Below are positions 43,577 through 53,510 of a DNA stretch of 64,000 bases, one piece after another. Origin of the DNA: Metabacillus sp. FJAT-52054 (GTDB taxonomy: Bacteria; Bacillota; Bacilli; Bacillales; Bacillaceae). The notes under the pieces are model-generated. The model was not told the DNA's origin and did no database searches. It worked only from the letters and a program-made list of their open reading frames with translations. Numbering within the stretch: position 1 is the stretch's first letter; each line of letters starts with the position of its first letter. Position numbers and translations under genes: made by a program. Location of the stretch: assembly GCF_037201815.1 (NCBI RefSeq), contig NZ_CP147407.1, positions 3,046,723 through 3,110,722 of the forward strand. Direction: 5' to 3'.

Positions 43577-43604
43577 TAGACTATTAACTTAAATGTGTTA
43601 TACT
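43577..43604 (+). promoter_or_regulatory. pckA promoter with CcpN-like operator
   Basis: TAGACT (43577-43582), 16-base spacer, TATACT (43599-43604). TGTGTTATACT (43594-43604) fits the CcpN recognition pattern TRTGHYATAYW as I recall it. It overlaps the -10, where CcpN represses gluconeogenic genes in B. subtilis. Confidence 0.55.
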
Positions 43605-43647
43605 AATTATGAAAACCACTTAATCACAAGCAAAGGAAGGTATGGGG

Positions 43648-45234
43648 ATGAATTCACTTGCGGCAACAAACGGGCTTTCGCTTTTACTTGAAGGGGAGAA
43701 TGTTTTTCAAAACTTATCGGTACCGCAGCTAGTTGAAAAAATTCTATCAAGAAACGAAGCCGTTCTTACTTCAACCGGTGCCATCCGTGCAACGACTGGA
43801 GCTTATACAGGGCGTTCGCCTAAAGATAAATTTATTGTAAAAGAAAATAGCGTAAATAGCAAAATTGATTGGGGCAATGTGAATCAGCCAATTTCAAGCG
43901 AGACATTCGATAAGCTTTACAATAAGGTTCTTTCATACTTAAAAATGCAGAATGAATTGTTTGTGTTTGATGGGTTTGCAGGTGCAGATGAAAGGTATCG
44001 CCTGCCGATCAAGGTAGTCAATGAGTTCGCCTGGCACAATCTTTTTGCAAATCAGCTGTTCATCCGTCCGGACGGAGAAACAGCTTCAAACAATATCGAG
44101 CCTTTTACCATTGTATCAGCACCAAATTTTAAAGCAGATCCTTCTGTAGATGGAACAAATTCAGAGACGTTCATTATCATTTCTTTTGAGAAAAGAACCA
44201 TCCTGATTGGCGGCACGGAATACGCAGGAGAAATGAAAAAGTCTGTTTTCTCCATCATGAACTATCTGCTTCCTGAAGCCGGCATTTTCCCAATGCACTG
44301 CTCAGCAAATGTGGGCCAGGAAGGCGATGTGGCCCTGTTTTTCGGATTGTCCGGTACAGGGAAAACGACTTTGTCAGCTGACCCGAACCGCAAGCTGATC
44401 GGAGACGATGAGCATGGCTGGTCTTCAAGCGGTGTTTTCAATATTGAAGGCGGATGCTATGCAAAATGCATCAGCCTGTCCAAGGAAAAGGAACCGCAGA
44501 TTTTCAATGCGATTCGCTTCGGTTCTGTACTTGAAAATGTTGTAGTGGATGAGGAAACGAGAATAGCGGACTATGACCATGCATTTTACACGGAGAATAC
44601 GAGAGCAGCCTACTCTCTTGATTCCATGGATAATATCGTGCTGCCAAGCATTGCCGGTCATCCGAATACAATTATTTTCCTGACAGCGGATGCCTTTGGT
44701 GTGCTCCCTCCAATCAGCAAGCTGACGAAGGAGCAGGCCATGTACCATTTCCTAAGCGGCTATACAAGCAAGCTTGCAGGAACTGAGCGCGGAATTACCT
44801 CTCCGCAGGCTACGTTCTCTACCTGCTTTGGATCTCCGTTTTTGCCGCTTCCTGCACAGCGCTACGCTGAAATGCTCGGCAAGAAAATTGAAGAGCATAA
44901 TGCCGATGTCTACCTTGTTAATACAGGCTGGACTGGCGGGGAATACGGCACAGGCAAACGTATGAAGCTTGAGTACACGAGAGCAATGGTTCAGGCTGCT
45001 CTTGAAGGAGATCTTGCTTCAGCAGAAATGCTGACGGATCAGATTTTCGGCCTTCAAATCCCTGCACATGTTCCCGGTGTGCCGGATGAAGTGCTTATCC
45101 CATCCAAAACATGGGCAGATCAGAAGGCATATGAAGCAAAAGCAAAACAGCTTGCTGAAAAATTCAACCATAACTTTACGAAGTTTTCTTCCATCAGAAA
45201 AGATATCGCTGAACTTGGAGGACCACTCGTTTAA
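43648..45234 (+). CDS. pckA: Phosphoenolpyruvate carboxykinase (ATP)
   Basis: A 528-residue gluconeogenic enzyme converting oxaloacetate and ATP to PEP. It has the substrate-binding [12 protein letters not shown] near residue 50, the P-loop GLSGTGKTT near 240, and GDDEHGW metal-binding motif downstream. I prefer the ATG at 43648 (seven bases after GGAAGG) to the one at 43642. A CcpN-like site suggests repression by glycolytic conditions. Confidence 0.96.
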   Translation: MNSLAATNGLSLLLEGENVFQNLSVPQLVEKILSRNEAVLTSTGAIRATTGAYTGRSPKDKFIVKENSVNSKIDWGNVNQPISSETFDKLYNKVLSYLKMQNELFVFDGFAGADERYRLPIKVVNEFAWHNLFANQLFIRPDGETASNNIEPFTIVSAPNFKADPSVDGTNSETFIIISFEKRTILIGGTEYAGEMKKSVFSIMNYLLPEAGIFPMHCSANVGQEGDVALFFGLSGTGKTTLSADPNRKLIGDDEHGWSSSGVFNIEGGCYAKCISLSKEKEPQIFNAIRFGSVLENVVVDEETRIADYDHAFYTENTRAAYSLDSMDNIVLPSIAGHPNTIIFLTADAFGVLPPISKLTKEQAMYHFLSGYTSKLAGTERGITSPQATFSTCFGSPFLPLPAQRYAEMLGKKIEEHNADVYLVNTGWTGGEYGTGKRMKLEYTRAMVQAALEGDLASAEMLTDQIFGLQIPAHVPGVPDEVLIPSKTWADQKAYEAKAKQLAEKFNHNFTKFSSIRKDIAELGGPLV

Positions 45235-45252
45235 TAAGGACATCCATCTAAA

Positions 45253-45290
45253 AGAGGAGCATCCGGATACCCCCGGATGCTCCTCTTCTT
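45253..45290. terminator. Bidirectional terminator
   Basis: GAGGAGCATCCGG / CCGGATGCTCCTC hairpin between convergent pckA and the lyase gene. Confidence 0.9.
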
Positions 45291-45293
45291 CGT

Positions 45294-47771
45294 TCATTTT
45301 TGAAAAGCCATGATGTAACGGCCTTGGGATGCCGTTTTCCAGGCTCTTCCGTTAACTGAAACAGACGTGATCGTTCCTTTGTTAAAGACCAATGTCGTGT
45401 TTTCAAGTATTTCTGCTTCTTTCAAGGTTACTTTTAATTCTCCGTTTGCAGCAATACTCGCGCTCAGGTTATCATCAAAACGATAATCTGCTCTTTTCCT
45501 TGATTCTGCCTTAGCGGCCGTTAATTTTCCTGCTGTTTTTTCCTGATGGTTCTGGAAAAAATGATACGTTCCGGATGGACTGTCAGCTCTTATGCCATAT
45601 TGTCCGACTCTCTTTCCAGTTACAGCTGGTGTATTCGGCTTTGTATAAGGCTGGAGAATGGTGACAAATTGTGCTGCGTTCCCCGTTACTCTTTGGATCA
45701 TCGTTGGAGTCAGCTGACTTGGCGATGTAGAGGGACCTGGACCATCTGCTGTGAATACAAATGATTTTTCAAATGGGATGGAGAATGTGCGAAGCCCTTT
45801 TCCATTTTGATCCCAGGAGCTTCTCCAAGGAGACTCGATGCTCCCAGATCCTTTTGGGTTTTTCAGGTGTTCATAGCCTCCTCCCCTTCCGATCGGGCTG
45901 CCAAGCGGCTGAAGAGGCAATTCCGTTTCAAATTCCCCCAGGCCATGCAATGCCAGGTCATACTGATGGGTTTTGGCGTCATCTTTAACGAAAAACCAGT
46001 CCAGCATAAATTCATCTTCCATCCACATGCTTCTTTCATACGTGACACCTTCATATGCGCCATCTGCCGCTGCATACATATATTTAAAATTCGGACTGCT
46101 GGAGAAAATCGGCATTTCTCCCTTTGTTTCACTTTGTGATTTTCCATCAATCGTAACCGTATTATGGCTGATGGATTGCTTATACCATCCCCTGTAAAGC
46201 GGATGAGTATATCCAGGTGTGCCAAAGTCAGGGGCCAAAAGCATCCCTGCTCCATATAAATCGATATTCAGCTTATCATAATGCCCGTGAGAGCCTCCAT
46301 GTTCTCCATAATCCATCAAAACATAGGACTGCTCGTCTCTGGAATCCGGGTGTCTTAATATAGCCTGGCCAATGCTCGTAAGCTGAAGGGATTCTGTTGG
46401 CACTTCAGCGGCCTCTTCAATGCTGTCGCTTCCGAAAAACAGAGCAAAATCACCTGTCCGGCTTAATTTTTCGTATTTTGTATGGAGAAACCAGGCATAG
46501 CCCGTATCTTTATATTTTGAATAGGCAAGCTCATAGTCATTATATCCGCGGGAGGATGTATAGTTCGTTATCGTGCTCCCGAATTTTCCACCGTCATTAT
46601 TCGCAGGCTGAATAAAATTCGGATAGCTGTATAAAAGCGGGATATCAAACATTTTTTTAAACTTTTCAATACTGTACAAGTCGTAGCCCCAATGGGACGC
46701 GGTTTGTGCCAGTATACTAAGCGGAGCCAGTGCATACGTGTGATAGGCCATGGACCCCTCCCACCAGAATCCATCCTCGAGAACGGCTTCATCCATTAGG
46801 AAGTAAAATCCGCGCTTTCCGTTAATGGCTTCATCAAGAAGCTGCTTATTACCCGCCGCAGCACCAATCATTCCAATGGCTGCATTGTGCCATGCCTGCC
46901 AGTTGGATTTGCTGTACGGATTTTGCTTCAATGTTTCAGCAATCGGGAAAAGCAATTCTTTCTCAACTTTTTCCTTTTCTTCCGCAGTGAAGGATCGGCT
47001 GCTGTAAAGCAGGTCATAGCTTGATGCCAGATCCACGGCACTAACCGCTTCGTCCAAAGATTGATAGTACCATCTTCCGCCCTTATCCTGCTTCGTAAAA
47101 TCTTTATACATGTCCGCATATTGAAGCAATAGGTGCTGTGCAGCTTCTGCATAGGTTTCATTGCCGTTCAGAGCGAAAGCTGTTGCGAAAATCTTAATCT
47201 GTCTGACTCTTTCATTATGCTCGTAGGCTAGCCGTCCGGCTTCAATCTTTTCTCCTTCATATATTTGTTTATCGCTCGGGCAATAGTTTTGTCCATTCTT
47301 GTATTCGAGCGGCGTTCCATCCTTGCACACATACCATGAAGCATAGCCTGCAGGTTTTCGGGGGATGGTTTGATCAAGCTTAAGAAAGGAATTTGATTCG
47401 CTTTCAAGTCTTTTTAAATAATTTTTTGCCCATGTATCGTTTACAACTCTCTTTTTTGCTGTTTGAAGTTCTAATGCACCGATAAAGGATTGTGGTCTTG
47501 GATTAGCAGGTTGAGTGTTCATAACTGGAGTATACCCTGAGGCAGCGGTTGATGAACCGGGATGATTTACTGGTTTTGTATAGCGAATCGGAGCTGTTTT
47601 AAACTTTTCTGCTCTGGCTGAAACTAAAGACTCATAGCCAGAGGAATGGACGAACGCTTCGTTCAGCCTTCCTGAATCAGGATTTGATGCAGCGGCAACG
47701 GATGTGGGAGGGATAAGCAGCAGGGACAATACGAAAAGAACACCCTTAAAGGGTCGAAAAGTCAAAGTCAT
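45294..47771 (-). CDS. Secreted heparinase II/III-type polysaccharide lyase
   Basis: An 825-residue protein with a signal peptide (hydrophobic residues 9-27, cut near VAAAS). The N-terminal two-fifths is an alpha-helical toroid of the alginate-lyase type (WQAWHNAAIGMIGAAAGN, DGFWWEGSMAYH). The C-terminal half is a heparinase II/III beta-domain with the catalytic motif HGGSHGHYDKLNI and SHNTVTIDG. It probably cleaves an acidic polysaccharide outside the cell, though the substrate is unknown. It sits between pckA and ytmB, which are neighbours in B. subtilis, so it looks inserted. No sugar-uptake genes are near it. Confidence 0.82.
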   Translation of the reverse strand: MTLTFRPFKGVLFVLSLLLIPPTSVAAASNPDSGRLNEAFVHSSGYESLVSARAEKFKTAPIRYTKPVNHPGSSTAASGYTPVMNTQPANPRPQSFIGALELQTAKKRVVNDTWAKNYLKRLESESNSFLKLDQTIPRKPAGYASWYVCKDGTPLEYKNGQNYCPSDKQIYEGEKIEAGRLAYEHNERVRQIKIFATAFALNGNETYAEAAQHLLLQYADMYKDFTKQDKGGRWYYQSLDEAVSAVDLASSYDLLYSSRSFTAEEKEKVEKELLFPIAETLKQNPYSKSNWQAWHNAAIGMIGAAAGNKQLLDEAINGKRGFYFLMDEAVLEDGFWWEGSMAYHTYALAPLSILAQTASHWGYDLYSIEKFKKMFDIPLLYSYPNFIQPANNDGGKFGSTITNYTSSRGYNDYELAYSKYKDTGYAWFLHTKYEKLSRTGDFALFFGSDSIEEAAEVPTESLQLTSIGQAILRHPDSRDEQSYVLMDYGEHGGSHGHYDKLNIDLYGAGMLLAPDFGTPGYTHPLYRGWYKQSISHNTVTIDGKSQSETKGEMPIFSSSPNFKYMYAAADGAYEGVTYERSMWMEDEFMLDWFFVKDDAKTHQYDLALHGLGEFETELPLQPLGSPIGRGGGYEHLKNPKGSGSIESPWRSSWDQNGKGLRTFSIPFEKSFVFTADGPGPSTSPSQLTPTMIQRVTGNAAQFVTILQPYTKPNTPAVTGKRVGQYGIRADSPSGTYHFFQNHQEKTAGKLTAAKAESRKRADYRFDDNLSASIAANGELKVTLKEAEILENTTLVFNKGTITSVSVNGRAWKTASQGRYIMAFQK

Positions 47772-47932
47772 TACCTCCGAAGTTTTGTATCTTTCTCACT
47801 ATTACATATCGACTAACTTACGGTATTATTTCACATTTTTTTATAAAAAAACGGGATTTTTTTCTTACTTTGATTTCCGCTGCTCCAGAGCCCGTCAGTC
47901 TAAAAATAAAAGAGTCCCATTAAAAGGACTCC

Positions 47933-48175
47933 TTAGTTCGTTGAATTTAGTTTTATAAGCTGATAGGTAAGAATGGTCTTGCTGTTTTCCCATTCTACTT
48001 TATTGATCACCGCTCTCCCGCTTACTTCTCCCTCTTTTGTCTTTCTCACTTCTACTGGAAGATCCAGCGGATATAGTCGGTATCCATCCTTTTGGAGGGT
48101 AAATACGTTTTCTTCCATCCGCTTTTCTCTGCCCTTCGTTACAATCATCGTATTCAATTCAAGGGGCATTCCCAT
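47933..48175 (-). CDS. ytmB: DUF2584 protein (YtmB)
   Basis: An 80-residue soluble protein, the length of B. subtilis YtmB. It starts MGMPLELNTMIVTKG and appears beta-rich. The ATG at 48175 follows AAAGGAG at eight bases. It lies 42 bases downstream of ytmA on the same strand, and the two are likely one operon. The function is unknown. Confidence 0.8.
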   Translation of the reverse strand: MGMPLELNTMIVTKGREKRMEENVFTLQKDGYRLYPLDLPVEVRKTKEGEVSGRAVINKVEWENSKTILTYQLIKLNSTN

Positions 48176-48217
48176 CTCAAATCTCTCCTTTTGCACAATT
48201 AGTATTAGTTTACCATA

Positions 48218-49009
48218 TCAGACAGACGGCTGCCTTTTCATCCATTGTGTCAGTCTTTCAACCGTTTCCCTGTTTATATGCGGAGGAAAGTAATGCGTAA
48301 ATTCCTCAAAGTACCACGCTTCAGCTCTCTTTCCCAATCCAAGTGCCCGCTTTTCAAGAAGATATGAATGTTCAACGGACACGTTATGATCTTTAACTCC
48401 ATGGATGATGAGCAGCGGAGCTTGTAATTTTTCCAGATTGTTGAGCGGTGTTCTAAAGGAATAAGCGTCAGGCCGTTTATTTGGACTGCCTCCTATCACC
48501 CTTTTCATCATTCTCCTTAGATCCTCGCGTTCCTCATAGGTGAGGAGCATGTCTGAGACGCCACCCCATGTGACGACCGAACAGACATCACTTCTTTCAT
48601 TTCCAGCTATTAGCGCCATAACTCCGCCTCTTGAAAATCCAAATACGTGGATTCTTTCTTCATCCGTTTTGGGATTCCTCATCAGAAGATCAATCGCTGA
48701 AAGAGCATCCTCCCTGTCTTCTCCTGCAAAATCTTCATTTCCTTCTCCACCTTGATTTCCCCGATAAAATGGAGCCATTACGACGAAGCCCTCTGAGGCG
48801 AATTGGACAATTCGGCCTGGCCGAACCATGCCTACTCCCTTTATTCCGCCTCTTAAATACAAAAACCCATCATAGGTTCCCTCTTTTTTAGGCTCAGCCA
48901 GCAGTCCTTTCACCTTCAGACCTCCTGACCAATAGGTGACAAGGTGCAGGTCAATATCAGGGTGTGGTGATGGATATTTCTGTTTATCTAAAATATCTCC
49001 ATTTCTCAT
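48218..49009 (-). CDS. ytmA: Alpha/beta hydrolase, S9-type peptidase-like
   Basis: A serine hydrolase of about 263 aa with the nucleophile elbow GFSRGG near residue 115, an acid in HGVKDHN and the catalytic His in FTHYFPP. It is related to the prolyl oligopeptidase catalytic domain but has no beta-propeller, so a small ester or peptide substrate is likely. The start could be the ATG at 49009 or 49015; GTGGG precedes the former at six bases. Matches B. subtilis YtmA in length and context. Confidence 0.82.
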   Translation of the reverse strand: MRNGDILDKQKYPSPHPDIDLHLVTYWSGGLKVKGLLAEPKKEGTYDGFLYLRGGIKGVGMVRPGRIVQFASEGFVVMAPFYRGNQGGEGNEDFAGEDREDALSAIDLLMRNPKTDEERIHVFGFSRGGVMALIAGNERSDVCSVVTWGGVSDMLLTYEEREDLRRMMKRVIGGSPNKRPDAYSFRTPLNNLEKLQAPLLIIHGVKDHNVSVEHSYLLEKRALGLGKRAEAWYFEEFTHYFPPHINRETVERLTQWMKRQPSV

Positions 49010-49135
49010 CTGCATCCCACTTTCTTATATAGGCATTCACACATTTTTATCTTTTTCATAGTTTATCTTAGATCAGATTATTGCGGTATGCGGCCTATTC
49101 TCAGGCGCAAAACCGACCAAAAGGAGGAACCGGAT

Positions 49136-50122
49136 TTGAAAAAATGGTTCATCAGCTTAATGGCGCTTGTCCTAATAGCATTACCACTTTCAGCCTGCAC
49201 GCAAAACAAGGTCCAGAAAATTCGAGTAGCGGAAGTGACCCGGTCTATTTTTTACGCTCCTCTTTACGTCGCTATCTCTAAAGGCTTCTTTAAGGACGAA
49301 GGTCTTGATGTCGAACTGACCACCGCATTCGGCGGTGATAAAACCATGACCGCACTTCTGTCTGGAGGAGCCGACGTTGCTCTTGTTGGTTCAGAAACTT
49401 CTATTTATGTAGAAGCTCAAGGATCTAAAGACCCGGTCATTAATTTCGCGCAGCTCACACAAACCGACGGCACCTTTCTTGTGGCAAGAAAAAAAACTGA
49501 TTCGTTTGATTGGGATGATTTAAGAGGAAGCACGTTCCTTGGACAGCGTAAAGGCGGAATGCCTCAAATGGCCGGAGAGTTTGTTTTGAAAAAGCATGGT
49601 ATAGATCCACAAACCGATTTGAACTTGATACAAAATATTGATTTTGCCAATATTGCCAATGCCTTTGCGTCTGGGACCGGGGACTATGTTCAGCTTTTCG
49701 AGCCGACGGCAAGCATCTTTGAAAAAGAAGGCAAAGGACATATTGTCGCTTCCTTTGGTACTGAATCCGGTCTAATCCCATACACCACGTTCATGTCCAA
49801 GGAAAGCTTTATTAAGAAAAATGGCGACTCGGTCCAGAAATTCACAAATGCTATTCAGAAGGCACAGAGCTGGGTAGAAAAGCACTCTGCTAAAGAAATT
49901 GCCGATGCCATTACCGAGCATTTTGAAGACACGGATCCTTCATTAATCGAAACGGTTGTCAGCAGATACAAGGAGCAAGATTCATTTGCTAAAGATCCCA
50001 TCCTTGACGAGAAAGAGTGGGAAAACCTTCAAAACATTATGAATGAAGCAGGCGAGCTTCCGAAGCATATTGATCACAGCAAACTTGTGAATACACAGTT
50101 TGCAGAAAAAGCTCCAAAATAG
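49136..50122 (+). CDS. ytlA: ABC transporter substrate-binding lipoprotein, SsuA/NMT1 type
   Basis: A 328-residue lipoprotein with lipobox PLSACTQ. The NMT1/SsuA-like domain begins VAEVTRSIFYAPLYVAISKGFF, shown here by its key block FYAPLYVAISKG. The ligand is an open question: this family binds sulfonates, taurine or thiamine precursors. TTG start at 49136 after AAGGAGGAACCGGAT. It heads the three-gene ytlACD importer operon and is divergent from ytmA. Confidence 0.85.
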   Translation: MKKWFISLMALVLIALPLSACTQNKVQKIRVAEVTRSIFYAPLYVAISKGFFKDEGLDVELTTAFGGDKTMTALLSGGADVALVGSETSIYVEAQGSKDPVINFAQLTQTDGTFLVARKKTDSFDWDDLRGSTFLGQRKGGMPQMAGEFVLKKHGIDPQTDLNLIQNIDFANIANAFASGTGDYVQLFEPTASIFEKEGKGHIVASFGTESGLIPYTTFMSKESFIKKNGDSVQKFTNAIQKAQSWVEKHSAKEIADAITEHFEDTDPSLIETVVSRYKEQDSFAKDPILDEKEWENLQNIMNEAGELPKHIDHSKLVNTQFAEKAPK

Positions 50123-50137
50123 TAAGGAGGTTAAAGG

Positions 50138-50908
50138 ATGGCGTTCCTGTCCATACAAAATCTGTCTCATTCTTATTTTACAAAAGACACCATCGCAACC
50201 GCCCTAGAGGGCATCAGCCTGACCGTCGAAGAAGGAGAGTTCATCTCCTTTCTCGGCCCAAGCGGCTGCGGAAAAACCACTCTTCTTACCATTATCGCAG
50301 GTCTGCTTCATCCAACTGAAGGAACGGTCCTGATCAGAGAAGAGCCAATTAAGGAAATGAGAAGGAAAATTGGTTATATGCTGCAGCAGGATTATCTTTT
50401 TCCCTGGAAAACCATCGAAGAAAATGTTCTAATCGGTCTTAAAACTCAGAAAAAGCTGACTCCGGAATCTGAAAAAAGGACTTTATCGCTCCTTCAAGAG
50501 ATGGGGCTCTCATCAGTCGAAAAAAAATATCCACGGCAGTTATCCGGAGGGATGCGCCAGCGTGCGGCACTGATTAGGACATTGTCCACCGAACCTGACC
50601 TTCTGCTCCTGGATGAGCCGTTTTCAGCTTTAGATTATCAAACGAAACTCAAGCTTGAAGATCTCGTACAGCTCACGCTTCATGAATATGGGAAAACCGC
50701 TTTGCTTGTCACTCATGACATTGGTGAAGCAATTGCCATGAGCGACAGGATTTTTCTTTTTTCTGCGAATCCGGGGAAAATCGCTAAAATGTTTCCTATT
50801 CCCCGGGAAATTCGAGAACTGGCCCCTTTTGAGTCCAGGCAGCATCCTCTCTATAACGAACTATTCCAATCGATATGGAAGGAGCTGGATCAGCTTGAAC
50901 AAGGTTAA
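50138..50908 (+). CDS. ytlC: ABC transporter ATP-binding protein, SsuB/TauB type
   Basis: A 256-residue importer ATPase: Walker [10 protein letters not shown], signature LSGGMRQR, Walker [14 protein letters not shown]-loop VTHDIGEA. The LSGGMRQR form is typical of the nitrate/taurine/sulfonate group. ATG after AAGGAGG. It overlaps ytlD by 14 bases. Confidence 0.9.
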   Translation: MAFLSIQNLSHSYFTKDTIATALEGISLTVEEGEFISFLGPSGCGKTTLLTIIAGLLHPTEGTVLIREEPIKEMRRKIGYMLQQDYLFPWKTIEENVLIGLKTQKKLTPESEKRTLSLLQEMGLSSVEKKYPRQLSGGMRQRAALIRTLSTEPDLLLLDEPFSALDYQTKLKLEDLVQLTLHEYGKTALLVTHDIGEAIAMSDRIFLFSANPGKIAKMFPIPREIRELAPFESRQHPLYNELFQSIWKELDQLEQG

Positions 50909-51707
50909 AACTCATTTGGAGCAGCTTCATGACCATTATCTGGATCGGTTAAAGCGCGAAAAAATGGTCGTCCGTTTATACCAGCTCCTTATTTTTGCAG
51001 CATTTTTCAGTATCTGGGAAATCTCAAGCAAGAATAATTGGATAGATCCGCTTATATTCAGTGCACCATCAAAAATATGGCTGCTCTTTTTGGAGAAGTG
51101 GCAGGATGGAACGTTATACGCAAACGCCAGTGTCACAATTTTCGAAACGGTTCTTGGGTTTATTCTAGGAACGCTTGCAGGAACCCTCCTGGCTGCAATC
51201 CTTTGGTGGTCGCCAAGGCTGTCCAGGATACTGGATCCCTATCTGGTTATATTGAATGCTATGCCTAAGGTTGCGCTCGGCCCAATCTTAATTGTTGCAA
51301 TCGGTCCCGGCTTCTTTTCCATCGTAGCAATGGGAGCGATCATTTCTGTCATTATTACCACCATCGTCGTTTACACATCCTTCAGGGGATTGGATCCGAA
51401 TTATTTAAAGGTGCTGCAAACCTTTGGCGCCTCAAGGCTACAGCTTTTTAAAGAAGCCGTCCTCCCTGCTTCCTTTCCAGTCATTATTTCCTCTTTAAAG
51501 GTAAATGTAGGATTATCCTGGGTCGGGGTCATCGTAGGAGAATTTCTCGTATCATCCAAAGGCTTTGGATACATGATTATTTATGGCTTTCAAGTGTTCA
51601 ATTTTACTTTGGTGTTTCTTAGTCTTCTGCTTATCGCTGTGTTTGCTACGATTATGTATCAGCTTGTCGATTGGCTTGAAAAAAGGCTGATTAAAAATTC
51701 GGATTGA
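50895..51707 (+). CDS. ytlD: ABC transporter permease, SsuC type
   Basis: A 270-residue permease with about six helices and an EAA loop ([20 protein letters not shown]). The TTG at 50895, ten bases after AAGGAG and inside the ytlC end, gives the family length. The operon ends at the hairpin at 51712. Confidence 0.88.
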   Translation: MNKVKTHLEQLHDHYLDRLKREKMVVRLYQLLIFAAFFSIWEISSKNNWIDPLIFSAPSKIWLLFLEKWQDGTLYANASVTIFETVLGFILGTLAGTLLAAILWWSPRLSRILDPYLVILNAMPKVALGPILIVAIGPGFFSIVAMGAIISVIITTIVVYTSFRGLDPNYLKVLQTFGASRLQLFKEAVLPASFPVIISSLKVNVGLSWVGVIVGEFLVSSKGFGYMIIYGFQVFNFTLVFLSLLLIAVFATIMYQLVDWLEKRLIKNSD

Positions 51708-51711
51708 AATA

Positions 51712-51739
51712 GGCTTGCCGGTATGCGGCAAGCCCTTTT
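51712..51739 (+). terminator. Terminator of the ytl operon
   Basis: GGCTTGCCG / CGGCAAGCC stem with a short T-run. Confidence 0.75.
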
Positions 51740-52211
51740 AGTCCTGTATGTTCCCTATAATCCGTTTTAAAGACTGCTGCAGCACTTCATCTTTCATAAT
51801 GAAACTAAAACGCCTGTCCTGCTGTATATTATCAGGAAGTTCATCCAGAAGGACGGGACCTTTTGTTTCCATGTAATCATCCAGATGAATGAGTTCGGAA
51901 ACAGCCGCATAGTAAATATTTTTTATAATTGTTTTTTCTTTTCCGGAAACACGATACTGCCCCATGTACTGGAGAGACGACACAATACCGCCTGTTTCCT
52001 CTTTTACTTCTCTAATTGCCGCTTCGTCTGCCGTCTCATTTTCCTCGACCTTGCCGCCGGGAAATTCATACCCGCGGTCCCCATGGTTGGTTAAAAGCCA
52101 CTTATCCTGAAAGCGGCATACGACCCATACATGCTTCGGAAGGCTGGAAAATGGATTCTTTTCAAAAGATAGCTGAACCTGATTGTGATAATAATCCTTA
52201 AAACGATACAT
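51738..52211 (-). CDS. ytkD: Nudix hydrolase (YtkD)
   Basis: A 157-residue Nudix enzyme with the full box (GGKVEENE, then REVKEETG) at about residues 53-75. B. subtilis YtkD hydrolyses 8-oxo-dGTP and other nucleoside triphosphates and also acts on RNA 5' ends. ATG at 52211 after GAGGGATCAC. It lies alone, convergent with ytlD. Confidence 0.88.
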   Translation of the reverse strand: MYRFKDYYHNQVQLSFEKNPFSSLPKHVWVVCRFQDKWLLTNHGDRGYEFPGGKVEENETADEAAIREVKEETGGIVSSLQYMGQYRVSGKEKTIIKNIYYAAVSELIHLDDYMETKGPVLLDELPDNIQQDRRFSFIMKDEVLQQSLKRIIGNIQD

Positions 52212-52279
52212 GTGATCCCTCAATTTTCGACTTTTCCAATTCTATTTTATCACAATGGGATGACATTGTATAAATTCTG

Positions 52280-52615
52280 CTAGGTTTGATCCTCAATATT
52301 ATTCAGAATCTTCTGCTCATCGATATGCTGCTTCGCCTCTGCATCCCCTAGTTCATAAATCATTCTATAGATATTCATGTTCGCCTGATCGACCGCATCA
52401 TTAGGCCGGTCGAAGTGGTAAGGCAAATAGGGTACATGCGTCCTGAAAAAGCCTTTCCAGTCTGATGCATACTGCTGCTCAAAATAACTCCTCAGCTCAA
52501 TGATTTGATCATCTGTCGCCTCAATACGGTAATCCCATACAGATGAATCAGACAGCTGTGATATTTCTCCGCTTCCAACTGTCACATAATACGTTTTCTT
52601 TTCAAAACCTTCCAT
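52280..52615 (-). CDS. Conserved hypothetical, 111 aa
   Basis: A soluble protein starting MEGFEKKTYYVTVGSGEISQ, with a beta-strand start and a helical C-terminal half containing conserved Tyr, His and Asp (HVPYLPYHFDRPNDAVD). It resembles a Bacillus family often labelled only as hydrolase, without evidence. The ATG at 52615 is preceded by AAGGTG. The function is unknown. Confidence 0.6.
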   Translation of the reverse strand: MEGFEKKTYYVTVGSGEISQLSDSSVWDYRIEATDDQIIELRSYFEQQYASDWKGFFRTHVPYLPYHFDRPNDAVDQANMNIYRMIYELGDAEAKQHIDEQKILNNIEDQT

Positions 52616-52678
52616 AAACAATCACACCTTCAAGCCTTTTTCCTTATTTTGCAGCATCTTCATGCTTTTATTCGGCAC

Positions 52679-53077
52679 TCACTTCTTCATTTTATTTTTA
52701 AGAAGATCAAGTGCGTCTTTTACAAATTGAGGAACCGGCAAGCCGCTGCTTGAAACGTGTGTAATAATATAAAGCATTTCGTAAAAAATATAAAAGATAA
52801 TTGTAAAATCTTTTATGGAGAATCCCATCGGAATAACCTTGTCCAGTAAATTAGCAACAGCAACCATAATCAGAATCAGTGCTTTTTTGGAAATCTCAAT
52901 GGAAACATCCCGTAATGACAATCCGCCATTTATCGACTTCGAAATCGCAAAACTAATAAATTCAATAACCATTAGAGCAAAAAGAACATACATCATCTGC
53001 TCTAATTCTCCAAGTAAAAATGTCAGAACCGTCATGGTGAAAGAATATAACGTCATGACATCTGCATCCTTGCTCAC
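52679..53077 (-). CDS. ytkC: Holin-like protein (YtkC)
   Basis: A 132-residue protein with three or four hydrophobic segments and a basic C-terminal end (LLKNKMKK). The pattern fits the phage holin-4 (TcdE/UtxA) family, to which B. subtilis YtkC has been likened. GTG start at 53077 after AAAGGAGGGATGAA; the frame extends upstream but without a site. It is not near any lysis enzyme, so lysis is not implied. Confidence 0.65.
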   Translation of the reverse strand: MSKDADVMTLYSFTMTVLTFLLGELEQMMYVLFALMVIEFISFAISKSINGGLSLRDVSIEISKKALILIMVAVANLLDKVIPMGFSIKDFTIIFYIFYEMLYIITHVSSSGLPVPQFVKDALDLLKNKMKK

Positions 53078-53194
53078 TTCATCCCTCCTTTCACTAGAGG
53101 TATAGTTTATGCTATTCATTACGGCCAGAGGGGTATGGACAAACATAAGAGATAATGAAAAAGGGCTTATTTCTCAATAAAAAGGAGGCTTACC

Positions 53195-53398
53195 TTGGAC
53201 TGGAAAGAACATTTTACAAAAGACATCGCCATGAACTTTCGAACCGATACAGAAGACTTGGAAGCTGCAATTGAAAGTTATGTAAACGGACTTTCAGAAG
53301 CAGAGGTTTTTCACCTCACTAAAAACATGGATGCGGAGGACCTTAGAGATATCCTGGCTCAATCCATCCTGGATAAAGTAGAAAAAGAGACAGAATAA
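53195..53398 (+). CDS. Small acidic hypothetical, 67 aa
   Basis: A helical, strongly acidic 67-residue protein with start TTG after AAGGAGGCTTACC. Glu and Asp are spread along it with no Cys or membrane segment. It ends at a terminator at 53399-53433. No family recognised. It is divergent from ytkC. Confidence 0.6.
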   Translation: MDWKEHFTKDIAMNFRTDTEDLEAAIESYVNGLSEAEVFHLTKNMDAEDLRDILAQSILDKVEKETE

Positions 53399-53433
53399 CA
53401 AAAAAAGCACATCCCTCTTTCGGATGTACTTTT
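53399..53433 (+). terminator. Terminator
   Basis: AAAAGCACATCC / GGATGTACTTTT stem with one mismatch. Confidence 0.7.
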
Positions 53434-53510
53434 AATGAACGATATAGGGCTGTCTGGATGATGGCCTGCATAATTTAGCATTCCACCATCATCCCGCCTT
53501 TAAAAAATGC

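Noticed and set aside
52679..53077. Prophage remnant suggested by the holin-like gene
   Set aside because: No other phage gene is near, and a similar gene sits in the same place in B. subtilis.
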